From NCBI RefSeq assembly GCF_019048265.1, contig NZ_CP077311.1, positions 470,001-534,000 of the forward strand: a DNA stretch of 64,000 nt. The letters are read 5' to 3'. Source of the DNA: Aeromonas sp. FDAARGOS 1405 (lineage in GTDB: Bacteria; Pseudomonadota; Gammaproteobacteria; Enterobacterales; Aeromonadaceae). Numbering within the stretch: the first letter of the stretch is position 1; every line of letters begins with the position of its first letter. Both the position numbers and the translations under genes were made by a program. This document shows positions 9,329-17,758 of this stretch, one piece after another. A model generated the notes under the pieces. It had not been told where the DNA came from and did no database searches. It was given only the letters and a program-made list of their open reading frames with translations.

Positions 9329-10192
9329 GTGAAAACAGAACTATCTATAAAGCTGGACTATTTAAAAGACAGGAGCAATCCTGCCGAAGTATTCGAAGCA
9401 ATGGCATCATATATCAATGCCTATCAAGACCTTGGTCAGTTGCTTAGTAGTTCTATTGGACTAGATACAGATTTCAGTTTTCAATTAAATGACATAGAGA
9501 AAGGTTCAATTCTAAGCAAGCTATCTGTAATATCAGATAAAATAGATAACCTCCTTGAGGCTGCTTTCTATAACTCAGGGAATGAGTTATTTAAAGAACT
9601 TATCGATGAAGAGTCAACTGAGAGTGAAGAGCAAGTTGAACAATTAGCAGCCAAATTAGAGTCATCTCTAGCACAAAACATTCCGCCACAAATGATAGAC
9701 CCCTACATAGATAGACAAAACCTATCTTTTGTTTTAAGCAAATTCTCAAATGCCAATCAAAAAATAAGAAACGGTGAGTCTGTAACATTTAAAAATGGAG
9801 AAAGTAATCGTTCCGAGTGCAAAATTAATACAAGTTGGCGCTTCTTAGGTAATCCTAGAGAAATGTTCCAAGGTGATACAAAGTCTCATGAAACCGATGA
9901 TAGATTGTATGTCAAAATTTCTGTCAATGAAGGCAACTCAGTTTGGTCATTCCGTAGTACATTATTAAATCGTTCTTTCCCCGCTAGAATATTGCAAAAA
10001 GAATGGTTAGAACGATACCAAGCAGGACTAATCCCTGCCATTGGCCCCAAAGATATTATTAAAGCTAGAAATAAATATGATGTTTACACCCCAACCAAAG
10101 GACATGGCCATCCAGAAATAAGGAATGCAAAGATAATTACTATAGACAATATAGAAAGATACAGTGGACATCAATATGAAATTGACGCTTGA
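9329..10192 (+). CDS. Unknown soluble protein of an AT-rich accessory cassette
   Basis: 287-aa protein that I do not recognise. The start is a GTG at 9329. There is no signal peptide or membrane segment. The N-terminal 120 residues look helical and acidic (a run of Glu/Gln around 105-118); the C-terminal half (about 150-287) is more basic and aromatic and contains the phrases TSWRFLGNPREMF and GHGHPEIRNAKI. Base composition is clearly AT-rich against the high-GC flanks, which implies recent acquisition. It overlaps the next gene, a small membrane protein, so the two are probably co-translated. A soluble-plus-membrane pair beside mobile-looking repeats is compatible with a phage-defence or toxin function, but nothing in the sequence proves that. 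Confidence 0.65.
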   Translation: MKTELSIKLDYLKDRSNPAEVFEAMASYINAYQDLGQLLSSSIGLDTDFSFQLNDIEKGSILSKLSVISDKIDNLLEAAFYNSGNELFKELIDEESTESEEQVEQLAAKLESSLAQNIPPQMIDPYIDRQNLSFVLSKFSNANQKIRNGESVTFKNGESNRSECKINTSWRFLGNPREMFQGDTKSHETDDRLYVKISVNEGNSVWSFRSTLLNRSFPARILQKEWLERYQAGLIPAIGPKDIIKARNKYDVYTPTKGHGHPEIRNAKIITIDNIERYSGHQYEIDA

Positions 10193-10598
10193 TATTAAAG
10201 AGCGAAAAGCCACATACGCTGAATTAAAAACAGAATATCTGTATATTTTAATTCCTTTCATGCTGCTTGTTTCAGTAAAGCTATATCTATCCTCTTGGCA
10301 AGAAATAATCATATCCCCCGACTGGTCTTTAGCATCATGTCTCATCTTTGGTCAAATTACATCGAAAGTATCTAAAGCGATAGCTCGAACAAAATGTAAT
10401 ACCAGTGAGGAGCATTTTGGTTGGTATACGGCAAAGAGATTTCTTCTTGTATTAGTATCTGCTGCATCTTATTTTGGTATGTTATCTAAACCCACGTTCG
10501 AATTGGGTGTATTTCAGCTATTTATTTTTTTACTTGCAAGTTATTTTCATTTCAAAGATGGTTTTACAACAAAACTATTGCAGAAAAATTCAAAGTGA
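10176..10598 (+). CDS. Small membrane protein of the accessory cassette
   Basis: 140 aa from the ATG at 10176 (a GTG at 10164 is an alternative). Three hydrophobic stretches are visible at about residues 21-38, 89-104 and 110-128, with a weaker one near 50-60; the tail is basic (KLLQKNSK). It overlaps the end of the preceding gene by 17 bases, which argues for translational coupling and a joint function. It is AT-rich like its partner and unlike the surrounding genome. No family recognised. A near-perfect terminator follows. Confidence 0.6.
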   Translation: MKLTLDIKERKATYAELKTEYLYILIPFMLLVSVKLYLSSWQEIIISPDWSLASCLIFGQITSKVSKAIARTKCNTSEEHFGWYTAKRFLLVLVSAASYFGMLSKPTFELGVFQLFIFLLASYFHFKDGFTTKLLQKNSK

Positions 10599-10610
10599 TT
10601 TTTTCAAAAA

Positions 10611-10639
10611 CAAACCCATCCGCATTACGGATGGGTTTG
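10611..10639. terminator. Bidirectional intrinsic terminator
   Basis: Perfect 12-bp arms CAAACCCATCCG / CGGATGGGTTTG around a 5-nt loop, followed by TTTTTCTT on the plus strand. It closes the AT-rich cassette and faces the convergent amidase gene. Confidence 0.85.
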
Positions 10640-10687
10640 TTTTTCTTATTACCGGTAAACCCCAAGAAAATTAACTCACAACAGCAC

Positions 10688-12391
10688 TCACCCCAACGGC
10701 GGCGTGCGCGGCGGCACCATACGCTTGCTGCCGGTGGACTCGAAGGCCGAGGCGAAGCGCAGCAGGTTGTTGTCGTCATAGGCGCGACCGGCGAAGGTCA
10801 GGCCTACCGGCATACCGATATCGGCCATCACGCCCATGGGGACGGTGACGGTCGGCACGCCGAGGTGGCGAATGGCGAGGTTGCCGTTGGCCACCCAGAT
10901 GCCGTTGCTCCAGGCGATATCGGCGGAGGCCGGATTCACATCCGCATCAGCCGGGGCGACGTCGGCGACGGTCGGGAACAGCACGGCGTCGAGCTTGAGC
11001 CCGTCCATCCAGTCCTCCAGGTCGAGCTTGCGAGTCTTCTCCAGACCACGCAGGCCATCCGGCACTGTGGGGATCTCGTCCCAGGATTTCAGGCCGCGCT
11101 TGGCCATATTGACGTACTCGTCCATGCCCGCTGCCAGATCGCCCTCGCGGTTCGGCAGGGTGCCCGGATCGTGGGGGAAGATCTTCGGCCCATCTGCATC
11201 CTCAAGCTTGTTCAACTTGGGATCGCCGTTGGCGCGCAGGAAGTCGTCGAACGCCCAGCCGGAGAGCTCCCACAGTTCGTCGTTGAGAAACTCCGGGCTC
11301 ACGATGCCGCGATTGAACACGGTCGGCGCGCCGGGTCGGTCCCCTTCGCAGTTGGAGACCAGCGGGAAGTCCACTTCGATGACTTCGGCGCCAGCGGCTT
11401 CCAGCGCCTTGCGCGCATCTTCCCAGAGGGCAATCACGGTCTCGCGGGTATGGATGCGCTGACCGGTCGGGCCGCCGATGCCGGGGTTTTCGCTGGTGCC
11501 GGCCAGTTCATCCTTGTTGATAAACATGCGCGGCACGCCGAGGCGCTTGCCCTTGAGGGCATCGGCCTTGGCAGCGAGCTCCAGATAGGAGGCCGGACGC
11601 ACCTCGGACGCCTTGGGCAGCTGCACCCAGGGCTGCATGCGCCACAGATCGCCACGGGTATCGGCATCGTCAGCCACTACCACATCCAGCACTTCCAAGA
11701 GGTCGTTCATGGTGCGGGCATAGGGCACCACCACATCCATGGTCGGAGTCAGCGGCCAGTTGCCGCGCACCGAGATGACGCCACGGGACGGGGTGTAGGC
11801 GCACAGGCCGTTGTTGGAGGCAGGGCCACGGCCGCTCGACCAGGTCTCTTCCGCCAGACCAAAGGCGGAGAAGCTGGCGGCGGTGGCGGTACCGGCGCCG
11901 TTGGAGGAGCCGGAGGCAAACGGCGCGGTCAGGTACGCGGCATTGTAGGGGCTCTCGGCACGGCCATAGACGCCGCGCTGCATGCCGCCATTGGCCATCG
12001 GCGGCATATTGGTTTTGCCAAGGCAGATGGCACCGGCGGCACGCAGGCGCTCAACGGTAAAGGCATCGCGCTGGGCAACCAGATCCTTGAAGGCCGGGCT
12101 GCCGGAGGCGGCGGTCAGCCCCTTGACCAGATAGCTGTCTTTGGCGGTGTAGGGGATGCCGTCGAGCGGCCCCAGGGTCTCGCCACGGGCACGGCGGGCA
12201 TCGGAAGCCTCGGCTTCTTTCAGCGCATCGGGATTGGCGACCACCACGGCATTGAGTTTGGTGGCAGTCTCGGGGCCGTTGTAGGCCTCGATACGGGCCA
12301 GATAGGCCTTGACCAGTTCGACCGCAGTAGTGCGGCCTGATTCGAGCGCGGCACGCAGCTCGGCAATGGAAACCTCGGTCACTTCGATCAT
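10688..12391 (-). CDS. Amidase-signature family amidase
   Basis: 567-aa cytoplasmic hydrolase of the amidase-signature family, which cleaves amide bonds with a Ser-cisSer-Lys triad. Visible catalytic features are Lys84 in YTAKDSYL, the cis-Ser within ASGSSNGAG (about 160-163) and the nucleophile region ETWSSGRGPA (Ser186), a variant of the usual DTGGSIRxPA. The C-terminal GVPTVTVPMG block near residue 525 is also typical. It lies behind agmatine deiminase but a terminator separates the two. The substrate is unknown; the true N-carbamoylputrescine amidase is of the nitrilase family, so this is not AguB. Confidence 0.85.
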   Translation of the reverse strand: MIEVTEVSIAELRAALESGRTTAVELVKAYLARIEAYNGPETATKLNAVVVANPDALKEAEASDARRARGETLGPLDGIPYTAKDSYLVKGLTAASGSPAFKDLVAQRDAFTVERLRAAGAICLGKTNMPPMANGGMQRGVYGRAESPYNAAYLTAPFASGSSNGAGTATAASFSAFGLAEETWSSGRGPASNNGLCAYTPSRGVISVRGNWPLTPTMDVVVPYARTMNDLLEVLDVVVADDADTRGDLWRMQPWVQLPKASEVRPASYLELAAKADALKGKRLGVPRMFINKDELAGTSENPGIGGPTGQRIHTRETVIALWEDARKALEAAGAEVIEVDFPLVSNCEGDRPGAPTVFNRGIVSPEFLNDELWELSGWAFDDFLRANGDPKLNKLEDADGPKIFPHDPGTLPNREGDLAAGMDEYVNMAKRGLKSWDEIPTVPDGLRGLEKTRKLDLEDWMDGLKLDAVLFPTVADVAPADADVNPASADIAWSNGIWVANGNLAIRHLGVPTVTVPMGVMADIGMPVGLTFAGRAYDDNNLLRFASAFESTGSKRMVPPRTPPLG

Positions 12392-12471
12392 TTAGGATCT
12401 CCTGTAAAAGGGTGACTGTTTGTCATGATGATCGCCGCATCAGCACCTGCGACCATCACACTATCAAGGGA

Positions 12472-12494
12472 TAAAACCCCACTGCGTGGGGCTT
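12472..12494 (-). terminator. Intrinsic terminator of agmatine deiminase gene
   Basis: On the minus strand AAAGCCCCAC-GCA-GTGGGGTTTT, 35-57 bases after the aguA stop and ahead of the amidase start. Confidence 0.75.
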
Positions 12495-12528
12495 TGAATA
12501 CCAACCTCAGCTGGCTTGGAACAGGTTC

Positions 12529-13626
12529 TTACTTCCCTGAGGGGATCTGCTGAGTAATGCAGTGGATATTGCCACCACCCAGCAGGATCTCGCGGGCCGG
12601 TACGCCGACCACGGTGTGCTCCGGGAAGATCTCTTCCAGAATCCGCTGGGCTTCGCCATCGGTGGCGGCATCCAGCAGCGGATAGACGATGCGATCGTTG
12701 GTGATCAGGAAGTTCACGTAGGAACCGGCCAGACGGCCTTCTGCCTCGCGCGGCACACCGCTGCCGCTCTCGACACCGGCAGACTCCTCTTCGGTACAGA
12801 ACAGCGGGCCCGGCTGGGGCAGCTTCCACACTTTCAGCTTGCGACCCTTGGCATCGACCGCCGCTTCCAGCACCTTGAGAGCGGCTACGGAGCGGGCGTA
12901 CTGGGGATCGTTCTGATCGTCAGTCCAGTGCAGGGCCACTTCACCCGGACGCACGAAGCAGCACATGTTGTCGATGTGGCCGTCGGTTTCATCCATGTAG
13001 ACGCCTTCGTCCAGCCAGATAAAGCTGGTGACGCCCAGATAGTCGCGCAGGTGAGCTTCGATCTGCTCTTTGGTCAGGTGCGGGTTGCGGTTTTCGTTGA
13101 GCAGGCACTCGGCGGTGGTCAGGCAGGTGCCTTCGCCATCGACATGGATGGAGCCCCCTTCCAGAATCAGCGGCGCGTCGTAGCGAGCCATGCCGTGCTG
13201 GGCCAGCATCTGGGCAGCGACCTCTTCATCCTGATTCCACGGGTAGTAGAGACCGCCCTTGTGACCGCCCCAGGCGTTGAAGCCCCAATCCACCCCACGG
13301 CACTCGCCGGCAGCGTTGGTCACAATGGTCGGGCCGGTATCGCGGGCCCAGCAGTCATCGCTGTTCATTTCAACCAGAGTGACATGGGCGGGCATGATGG
13401 CGCGGGCCTTCTCCATAAACTGGGCCGGAACCCCCATAAAGACAGGGGTGGCACCGCCGATAGCATCGGCCACCTTGGCGAAGGTCTCTTGCGCGAAACG
13501 ACCGGCTACGCGCCAGTTGTCCGGGCGAAACGGCCAGATCATCCAGACGGCCTGCTGGTGCGCCCACTCGGCGGGCATGGTGAAGCCGTCGGCGGCCGGC
13601 GTGGAGTTAATGGTCTTGATGCTCAT
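12529..13626 (-). CDS. aguA: Agmatine deiminase
   Basis: 365-aa enzyme of the guanidino-group-modifying superfamily converting agmatine to N-carbamoylputrescine and ammonia, the first step of the agmatine route to putrescine. The catalytic Cys356 sits in [18 protein letters not shown] near residue 92 and the DGHIDN block near 216 complete the active site. Length matches the family. No aguB (nitrilase-type N-carbamoylputrescine amidase) lies beside it. It is divergent from a LysR-type regulator at 13782, which is the likely local regulator. Confidence 0.93.
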   Translation of the reverse strand: MSIKTINSTPAADGFTMPAEWAHQQAVWMIWPFRPDNWRVAGRFAQETFAKVADAIGGATPVFMGVPAQFMEKARAIMPAHVTLVEMNSDDCWARDTGPTIVTNAAGECRGVDWGFNAWGGHKGGLYYPWNQDEEVAAQMLAQHGMARYDAPLILEGGSIHVDGEGTCLTTAECLLNENRNPHLTKEQIEAHLRDYLGVTSFIWLDEGVYMDETDGHIDNMCCFVRPGEVALHWTDDQNDPQYARSVAALKVLEAAVDAKGRKLKVWKLPQPGPLFCTEEESAGVESGSGVPREAEGRLAGSYVNFLITNDRIVYPLLDAATDGEAQRILEEIFPEHTVVGVPAREILLGGGNIHCITQQIPSGK

Positions 13627-13727
13627 CGCAAGGCTCCTTGCATGGATTGAGGCCCCCGATTACGCCCGATGCGGCGCGGGAACCCGGAAAAATAAGAGTG
13701 GGTCGCAGATTAAGACGTTGCGCCCCC

Positions 13728-13751
13728 ATCCATCAAATGAATAGGATGGAT
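13728..13751. promoter_or_regulatory. Candidate LysR operator between aguA and its divergent regulator
   Basis: ATCCAT and ATGGAT form an inverted repeat separated by 12 bases, 31 bases ahead of the LysR start and about 100 bases ahead of aguA. Its position and partial symmetry suit a LysR recognition site; the specificity is not established. Confidence 0.35.
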
Positions 13752-13781
13752 TGCCCCATAAACACGACGAATAATCCCCCC

Positions 13782-14735
13782 ATGAAACTGCACCAACTCG
13801 ACCTCAATCTGCTGCTCGCGTTTGACGCCCTGATGACGCAGGGCAGCGTCACCCGCGCCGCCGAGGCGCTCTTTATCAGCCAGCCCGCCATGAGCCACTC
13901 CCTTAACCGGCTGCGCACCTTTCTCGGCGACCCGCTGCTGGTACGCACCCCGCAGGGGATGCTGCCGACCCCGCGCGCCCAGCGGCTGCACCTCGGGGTA
14001 CAGCAGGCACTGCGGCTGCTGGAGCAGCAGCTCACCGAGGAAGAAGAGTTCGAGCCGAGCCAGTCGAAGCGGCGCTTCGTGCTCTGCACCACAGATTACG
14101 TGGAGTGCGTGCTGATCCCGCCGCTTATTCAGCGGCTCAGACGGCTGGCGCCGGGGGTCACCATCGAGATCCGCATCCTGCGCGACACCCTGCCCGAAGC
14201 CGAGCTGGCAAGCGGCGAGATCGATCTGGTGCTGGGCTTTGACGAATACATGCAGGTACCGGGGTATCTGGGCAAGGAGACCTGGCTCACCGAGCCGCTG
14301 GCCGGGCTGGTGCGCGCCGATCTGCCCATTGCCAAATCGGCCCCCGCCGGGGCCGAGGATGACCCCTCCCAGTGGATGGAGCGCATCACCTTGCAGCAGC
14401 TTATCGCCATGCCCCATGTGTTCCACTCGCCCCTTGGCACCTCGGAGGCGAGCCTCGACCGCTATCTGAAGAGTCAGGGCTTTAGCCGCACCATCTCGGT
14501 CAACAGCCAGAGCTATATGTCCGCCGCCGCCATCGTCAGCCAGAGCGATCACCTCTTGGTGCTGCCCAGCATGGTGGCCGAGCTGCTCGCCACCCACTGG
14601 CCGCTGAAAAGCCTGCCGCTGCCCGAAGACGTGCCGGATTATCACCTCAACTGCGTCTGGCACCCCGTGCACGCGCAACAACCCGCACTGGTATGGCTGA
14701 AAGATTTGATGAAAGAGCTGGTGGGGCCGAGGTAA
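13782..14735 (+). CDS. LysR-family transcriptional regulator
   Basis: 317-aa regulator with the LysR winged helix-turn-helix at residues 1-60 (MKLHQLDLNLLLAFDALM, VTRAAEALFISQPAMSHSL) and a periplasmic-binding-protein-like effector domain from about 90 onward. The ATG at 13782 is preferred because it begins the family-typical N-terminus; the frame is open from 13638. It is divergent from agmatine deiminase with 155 bases between the starts, the usual arrangement of a LysR regulator and its target. Control of aguA is therefore inferred from context; the co-inducer is unknown. Confidence 0.85.
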   Translation: MKLHQLDLNLLLAFDALMTQGSVTRAAEALFISQPAMSHSLNRLRTFLGDPLLVRTPQGMLPTPRAQRLHLGVQQALRLLEQQLTEEEEFEPSQSKRRFVLCTTDYVECVLIPPLIQRLRRLAPGVTIEIRILRDTLPEAELASGEIDLVLGFDEYMQVPGYLGKETWLTEPLAGLVRADLPIAKSAPAGAEDDPSQWMERITLQQLIAMPHVFHSPLGTSEASLDRYLKSQGFSRTISVNSQSYMSAAAIVSQSDHLLVLPSMVAELLATHWPLKSLPLPEDVPDYHLNCVWHPVHAQQPALVWLKDLMKELVGPR

Positions 14736-14756
14736 TGCTGAGGTAAGCCTCCCAAA

Positions 14757-14792
14757 AACAACAGTGGCTCCCGAGGGAGCCACTGTTGTTTC
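14757..14792. terminator. Bidirectional intrinsic terminator (LysR gene / TetR gene)
   Basis: Perfect 17-bp arms AAACAACAGTGGCTCCC / GGGAGCCACTGTTGTTT with a 2-nt GA centre between two convergent genes; works for both strands. Confidence 0.9.
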
Positions 14793-14804
14793 TGCTGTAT
14801 CGCG

Positions 14805-15371
14805 TTACGCCCGCAGGGCCCGCATCAGCTGGGCGACTACGTCGTCGAGCAGGGGGCGATCGGGACGGCACTGGGCGAAGGTGACCAACCCTTGCAGGTT
14901 GATCAGCAGCAGGGCGGTGAGGGTGTGGATATTGCTATCCGGGGCCAGCTCGCCCTTGGCCTGCGCCTGTGTCAGCAACTCGGCCAGATCCTGCTCCAGC
15001 TCGCCATAGATCCCCTTGACCCGCTGGGTCAGCTCCTCATCCTGCTCGCTCAGCTCCATCATGGTGCGGGTCACCAGACAGGAGCCGCAGAGCGCCTCCC
15101 CCACAATCCGGTCGAGATAGGCAGCAAGGCCCGCCAGCGGGCTCGGGTTGTCGAGCAATGAGCGGCGCAGGGTGCGTTTACCCTCGACATAGTGATCCAC
15201 CGCCGCCAGCAGCAGGCCGCGCTTGTTGCCAAAGGCGCCGTAAATGCTGCCCGGGTGCAGGCCGGTGGCGGCCACCAGCTCCTGCATGGTGGTCTTGGCA
15301 TATCCCTTGGCGCGAAACGCTTCCATGGCATTTCGCAGTACCTCGTCCCGATCAAACTCGGCTATGCGCAT
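14805..15371 (-). CDS. TetR-family repressor of the OYE gene (NemR-like)
   Basis: 188-aa TetR regulator. The N-terminal helix-turn-helix (residues about 10-50) reads AMEAFRAKGYAKTTMQELVA then GLHPGSIYGAFGNKRGLL; the rest is the helical ligand domain with Cys residues (SCLV near 95, a Cys near 170) that could sense electrophiles. The ATG at 15371 is preceded by GGGAGGAACC, so the longer open frame to 15494 is ignored. It is divergent from an Old Yellow Enzyme gene and two copies of a 16-bp operator lie between them. By analogy with E. coli nemR-nemA it probably represses both and is released by reactive electrophiles; this is inferred. Confidence 0.82.
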   Translation of the reverse strand: MRIAEFDRDEVLRNAMEAFRAKGYAKTTMQELVAATGLHPGSIYGAFGNKRGLLLAAVDHYVEGKRTLRRSLLDNPSPLAGLAAYLDRIVGEALCGSCLVTRTMMELSEQDEELTQRVKGIYGELEQDLAELLTQAQAKGELAPDSNIHTLTALLLINLQGLVTFAQCRPDRPLLDDVVAQLMRALRA

Positions 15372-15482
15372 GGTTCCTCCCGTGGGAAATGGTTCACCGG
15401 CAAGAGGCAACAGGGCCCGCCGATAAAGAGTGGCTGGAAAGGGCGGCAAGTTTACCCCAGCCGCCCGCTCGGGCCAACCTTC

Positions 15483-15498
15483 TTGAACGCGCATTCAA
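15483..15498. promoter_or_regulatory. TetR operator 1
   Basis: TTGAACGCGCATTCAA, an imperfect palindrome. Its reverse complement differs from operator 2 (15529) in one base, so the pair forms a repeated recognition site for the divergent TetR regulator. Confidence 0.7.
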
Positions 15499-15505
15499 AA
15501 AAAGC

Positions 15506-15534
15506 TTGCACCCGACGCAAAAAACGTCTTGAAT
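15506..15534 (+). promoter_or_regulatory. Promoter of the OYE gene
   Basis: TTGCAC, 17 bases, TTGAAT. The -10 element lies inside operator 2, so repressor binding would block RNA polymerase directly. Confidence 0.45.
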
Positions 15535-15544
15535 GCACGTTCAA
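15529..15544. promoter_or_regulatory. TetR operator 2
   Basis: TTGAATGCACGTTCAA, a palindrome with TTGAA / TTCAA ends, 26 bases before the OYE start and overlapping its putative -10 element. Confidence 0.7.
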
Positions 15545-15570
15545 GAATAACCCGTTCAGGACAACCTATC

Positions 15571-16608
15571 ATGAATACTCTGTTTCAGCCGTATCGACTC
15601 AATGACACTCTGACCCTGGCCAACCGTTTCATGATGGCCCCGCTCACCCGCTGCATGGCAGGCCCAGGTCTGGTGCCGACCGAGCAGATGGCAGCCTATT
15701 ACGGCCGCCGCGCCGACATCGGCCTGATTGTTTCCGAGGCCGTCATCATCCGCCCCGACGCGCAGGGCTACCCCAATACCCCGGGTCTCTTCACTCAGGC
15801 GCAGATCGATGGCTGGAAGAGAGTGACCAGCGCCGTGCACGCCAAGGGCGGCAAGATCTTCGCCCAGCTGTGGCACGTCGGCCGCCTCTCCCACCCCTTC
15901 TTCCATCAGGCGGAAGTGCTGGCCCCCTCTGCCGTGGCGCACGAGGGCACTGTGCCCCGCATGCGCGAGCTGACCTATCAGGTGCCGCGTGCCCTGACCG
16001 AGGCCGAAATCACCCAGCTGGTGCAGGATTACGCCCAAGCCGCAGCCAACGCCATCGAGGCGGGCTTTGACGGGGTGGAGATCCACGGTGCCAACGGCTA
16101 CCTGATCGACCAGTTCCTGCACCACTCCACCAACCTGCGCACCGACAACTACGGTGGCAGCCCGGAAAAGATGAGCCGCTTCGCGCTGGAAGTGGTCGAT
16201 GCCATCAGCACCCGCATCGGCGGTGATCGGGTTGGTATTCGCCTCTCCCCGGGTGCCTATGTCCATCTGGCGGGCAGCCAAGAAGATCGCGCCGTGTTCG
16301 ACTACCTGCTGGGCAAGCTCAACGATCGCCCGCTGGCCTATATCCACCTCGGCATCTTCGATGACAACCTCACCTTCGATTATCTGGGTGGCCGCGCCTC
16401 CGACTATCTGCGCGCCCACTACAAGGGCAATCTGGTCGGGGTGGGCAACTACGACGCCGAGCGCGCCGCAGCAGCCATCGAGGCCAACCGCTTCGATCTG
16501 GTGGCCATCGGTCGTCCGCTTATCGCCAACCCGGACTATCTCGCCAAAGTGAAAAATGGCGAAGCACTGGTGCCCTACGCCGACACCATGCTGGCTGAGC
16601 TGGTATAA
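15571..16608 (+). CDS. nemA: Old Yellow Enzyme family alkene reductase (NemA-like)
   Basis: 345-aa FMN- and NADPH-dependent flavoprotein reducing activated alkenes, nitrate esters and N-ethylmaleimide-type electrophiles. It has the OYE TIM-barrel motifs: MMAPLTRCMA near residue 25 (FMN), the HGANGYLIDQFL block near 178 with the His-x-x-Asn substrate pair, RTDNYGGS near 194, and IGRPLIANPD near 313 that holds the FMN phosphate. The ATG at 15571 is chosen for its family-like N-terminus (MNTLFQPYRLND); the open frame begins at 15529 within the operator. Control by the divergent TetR gene is indicated by two operators. The symbol is given by homology. Confidence 0.88.
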   Translation: MNTLFQPYRLNDTLTLANRFMMAPLTRCMAGPGLVPTEQMAAYYGRRADIGLIVSEAVIIRPDAQGYPNTPGLFTQAQIDGWKRVTSAVHAKGGKIFAQLWHVGRLSHPFFHQAEVLAPSAVAHEGTVPRMRELTYQVPRALTEAEITQLVQDYAQAAANAIEAGFDGVEIHGANGYLIDQFLHHSTNLRTDNYGGSPEKMSRFALEVVDAISTRIGGDRVGIRLSPGAYVHLAGSQEDRAVFDYLLGKLNDRPLAYIHLGIFDDNLTFDYLGGRASDYLRAHYKGNLVGVGNYDAERAAAAIEANRFDLVAIGRPLIANPDYLAKVKNGEALVPYADTMLAELV

Positions 16609-16643
16609 CCGCATCGGCATCGCCAGACGACAGGCAATAAAAA

Positions 16644-16669
16644 ACGAGGGGAGCTGTTGCTCCCCTCGT
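16644..16669 (+). terminator. Intrinsic terminator after the OYE gene
   Basis: Perfect 11-bp arms ACGAGGGGAGC / GCTCCCCTCGT with a TGTT loop. A second, AT-rich stem (CTGATTAG / CTAATCAG, 16693-16717) lies between it and the rpoS end and may mark the 3' end of rpoS mRNA. Confidence 0.8.
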
Positions 16670-16729
16670 GCTATTTGGCTGGCGTTATAACCCTGATTAG
16701 TTTGTTCCGCTAATCAGTTGGTTCTGGAC

Positions 16730-17713
16730 TCAGTTTGTTCTAAACAGAGCCTCAATAGAGAGCCCCTGGCTCAGCAGGATCTCCCGCAGACGGCGCAGCC
16801 CCTCCACCTGGATCTGGCGTACCCGCTCGCGGGTCAGGCCAATCTCGGCCCCCACATCCTCGAGGGTGGCGGGCTCGTAACCCAGCAGACCGAAACGACG
16901 GGCCAGCACTTCCCGCTGCTTGGGATTGAGCTCCTCCAGCCAGTGCACGATGCTGCTACGCATATCATCTTCCTGTGACTCCAGCTCAGGCCCCATGCCG
17001 CGCTCGTCGGAGAGCACATCCAGCAGCGCCTTGTCGCGATCGCCGCCGATGGGGGTGTCCACCGAGGTGATCTTCTCGTTGAGCTTGAGCATGCGGTTCA
17101 CATCATCCACCGAACGATCCAGCGCGAAGGCGATATCCTCGGCGGTCGGTTCATGATCGAGGCGGTGAGAGAGTTCGCGCGCAGTGCGCAGGTAAACGTT
17201 TAACTCTTTGACCACATGAATAGGCAGACGGATGGTACGGGTCTGGTTCATGATGGCCCGTTCGATGGTCTGGCGGATCCACCAGGTGGCATAGGTAGAG
17301 AAACGGAAGCCTCGCTCGGGGTCAAACTTCTCGACCGCACGGATAAGACCGAGGTTGCCCTCTTCGATAAGATCCAGCAGCACCAGGCCGCGGTTATTGT
17401 AACGACGGGCGATTTTCACCACCAGTCGCAGGTTGGACTCGATCATGCGCTTGCGGGCTGCTTTGTCACCTCGCAAGGCACGACGGGCGTAGTAGACTTC
17501 CTCTTCGGCAGTGAGCAGCGGGGAGAAACCTATCTCCCCCAGATAGAGTTGCGTGGCATCCATCACCTTGTTCAGCTCAGGTGCCAGCAACTCATCGGAG
17601 ATACTCTCGTCCGCCTCGGCGGCTACCTCCTGCAACTCTTCTACCTCGTGAGATTCGGGTTCAGCGTCAAACTCTAACTCTGCATCCTGCATTACCAGTT
17701 GTTCTTGGCTCAT
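16730..17713 (-). CDS. rpoS: RNA polymerase sigma factor RpoS
   Basis: Stationary-phase and general-stress sigma factor of 327 aa. Region 1.2 starts near residue 52 ([11 protein letters not shown]). Region 2 holds the [16 protein letters not shown] and [18 protein letters not shown] core-binding stretch and the -10 recognition segment [16 protein letters not shown]; region 4 near 260-310 carries the -35 helix-turn-helix ([20 protein letters not shown]). It ends the minus-strand operon headed by ftsB, 45 bases behind nlpD. In relatives the main rpoS promoter lies inside nlpD, so separate transcription is likely; no such promoter was resolved here. Confidence 0.97.
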   Translation of the reverse strand: MSQEQLVMQDAELEFDAEPESHEVEELQEVAAEADESISDELLAPELNKVMDATQLYLGEIGFSPLLTAEEEVYYARRALRGDKAARKRMIESNLRLVVKIARRYNNRGLVLLDLIEEGNLGLIRAVEKFDPERGFRFSTYATWWIRQTIERAIMNQTRTIRLPIHVVKELNVYLRTARELSHRLDHEPTAEDIAFALDRSVDDVNRMLKLNEKITSVDTPIGGDRDKALLDVLSDERGMGPELESQEDDMRSSIVHWLEELNPKQREVLARRFGLLGYEPATLEDVGAEIGLTRERVRQIQVEGLRRLREILLSQGLSIEALFRTN

Positions 17714-17758
17714 GGTGTGTCTCCCTGACGTTACCAGAGTAAGACGGTCTCTCTGGGG

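Noticed and set aside
10688..12391. Amidase as the missing AguB of the agmatine pathway
   Set aside because: It has the amidase-signature Lys/Ser motifs, not the nitrilase fold of AguB, and a terminator separates it from aguA.
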